A DNA stretch of 5,833 bases. Origin: Pseudomonas sp. GTDB taxonomy: Bacteria; Pseudomonadota; Gammaproteobacteria; Pseudomonadales; Pseudomonadaceae. Every line of letters begins with the position of its first letter. Position 1 is the stretch's first letter. The DNA is taken from assembly GCA_003488145.1 (NCBI GenBank), contig DNMQ01000390.1, positions 1-5,833 of the forward strand, in the 5' to 3' direction. Of this stretch, positions 5,348 to 5,833 are shown piece by piece. The notes beneath the pieces were generated by a model. It worked only from the letters and a program-made list of their open reading frames with translations. It made no database searches and had not been told where the DNA came from. Made by a program: the position numbers and the translations under genes.

Positions 5348-5370
5348 CGCCACGCCATTGGTGCGTGGCG
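5348..5370 (+). promoter_or_regulatory. Hairpin in the ubiU leader
   Basis: CGCCACGC (5348-5355) and GCGTGGCG (5363-5370) form a perfect 8-bp GC-rich stem with a 7-nt loop. It lies between the predicted transcript start (about 5325) and the ribosome binding site (5390). No T-run follows, so termination is unlikely. It could stabilise the mRNA or shape access to translation; the function is inference. Confidence 0.45.
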
Positions 5371-5399
5371 CGCATGTACCCGAATGTCTAGGAGTTGTC

Positions 5400-5833
5400 A
5401 TGCACCTGGTCTGCCCGGCAGGAAGCCTGCCCGCGCTCAAGGCCGCCGTCCAGCAGGGCGCCGATGCCATCTACGTCGGATTTCGCGACGACACCAACGC
5501 CCGTCATTTCGCCGGCCTTAATCTCGATGAAAAGCAGCTCGACAAGGGTCTGCAGCTGATCCGCGAGAAGGGCCGGCAGCTGTATATCGCCGTCAACACC
5601 TATGCCCAGCCGGACGGCTGGAATCGCTGGCAGCGCGCCGTGGATCAGGCCGCCGACATGGGCGTGGATGCGCTGATCGCGGCCGACCCCGGCGTGCTCG
5701 GCTATGCCAGCAAGCGCCATCCCAAACTCAATCTGCATCTGTCGGTGCAGGGGTCGGCTACCAATGCCGCCGCGCTGGGCTTCTATCAGCAGCGCTACGG
5801 CATCAGCCGCGCGGTGCTGCCGCGGGTGCTCTC
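5400..5833 (+). CDS. ubiU: UbiU (YhbU), O2-independent ubiquinone hydroxylation protein, 5' part
   Basis: The first 144 codons are present and the frame runs off the window. The translation opens MHLVCPAGSLPALKAAVQQG, followed by GADAIYVGFRDDTNARHFAGLN, a typical peptidase-U32-family start that is near-identical in pattern to E. coli YhbU/UbiU. Later VNTYAQPDGWNRWQRAVD and HLSVQGSATN also match. UbiU pairs with UbiV as a 4Fe-4S heterodimer and, with UbiT, allows ubiquinone synthesis without oxygen in the cytoplasm; in P. aeruginosa this pathway is needed for denitrification. The cluster-binding cysteines lie beyond the window edge and cannot be checked. The ATG at 5400 has AGGAG (5390-5394) five bases upstream. 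Its ANR/DNR box ties it to the NO block upstream. ubiV, and perhaps ubiT, may follow. Confidence 0.95.
   Translation, partial: MHLVCPAGSLPALKAAVQQGADAIYVGFRDDTNARHFAGLNLDEKQLDKGLQLIREKGRQLYIAVNTYAQPDGWNRWQRAVDQAADMGVDALIAADPGVLGYASKRHPKLNLHLSVQGSATNAAALGFYQQRYGISRAVLPRVL

Noticed and set aside
5216..5521. 101-aa plus-strand frame running into ubiU
   Set aside because: Arg-rich, no ribosome binding site, crosses the ANR/DNR promoter and overlaps the clear start of ubiU in another frame.
1..5833. CRISPR arrays, insertion sequences, tRNA/rRNA, attachment sites
   Set aside because: No regularly spaced repeats, transposase-like frames, terminal repeats or structural RNA signatures were seen. Gene order looks like ordinary chromosome.

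Overview
The window is high-GC (mid-60s percent by eye) DNA from a gammaproteobacterium, most likely a denitrifying Pseudomonas sensu lato (mendocina/stutzeri-like). The Dnr, NorR, DsbG and UbiU proteins all read as Pseudomonas-type, gene packing is tight, and no mobile element, tRNA, rRNA or CRISPR array is visible.

Layout. (1) Positions 1-821, plus strand: the last codons of an unidentified gene, overlapping by 4 bp the start of dsbG, a periplasmic disulfide isomerase/chaperone. (2) Positions 934-3243, minus strand: a nitrogen-oxide response block. In transcription order it holds a di-iron Fe-S repair protein (dnrN/ytfE/norA family), an exported His-containing small protein of unknown function coupled to it by an ATGA overlap, the NO-sensing Crp/Fnr regulator Dnr, and a small membrane-anchored zinc-ribbon protein (dnrP). 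(3) Positions 3389-4915, plus strand: norR, the NO-sensing sigma-54 activator, divergent from dnrN. (4) Positions 4988-5197: a 69-aa protein I do not recognise. (5) Positions 5400-end: the 5' part of ubiU, for oxygen-independent ubiquinone hydroxylation.

Regulation is the most informative part. The norR-dnrN intergenic region holds a consensus-quality sigma-54 promoter pointing at dnrN (TGGCACG-N4-TTGC, minus strand 3291-3277) and three exact GGT-N7-ACC NorR sites upstream of it. The third lies over the norR ribosome binding site, immediately before its start codon. Two good FNR/ANR/DNR boxes (TTGAC-N4-ATCAA) precede dnrP and ubiU, and a weaker one precedes dnr. The ubiU box has class II geometry with a -10 element at the expected distance.

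Taken together, the locus looks like a compact NO/anaerobiosis module. NorR senses NO through its mononuclear iron GAF domain and switches on Fe-S repair (dnrN) and its exported partner. Dnr, a second NO sensor, together with Anr, probably drives dnrP and anaerobic quinone synthesis. The divergent norR/dnrN arrangement resembles norR-norAB of Ralstonia eutropha, where NorA is a DnrN relative. The least understood parts are the exported partner protein, the zinc-ribbon protein, the 69-aa protein, and an unusual GAFSGA (not GAFTGA) loop in NorR.
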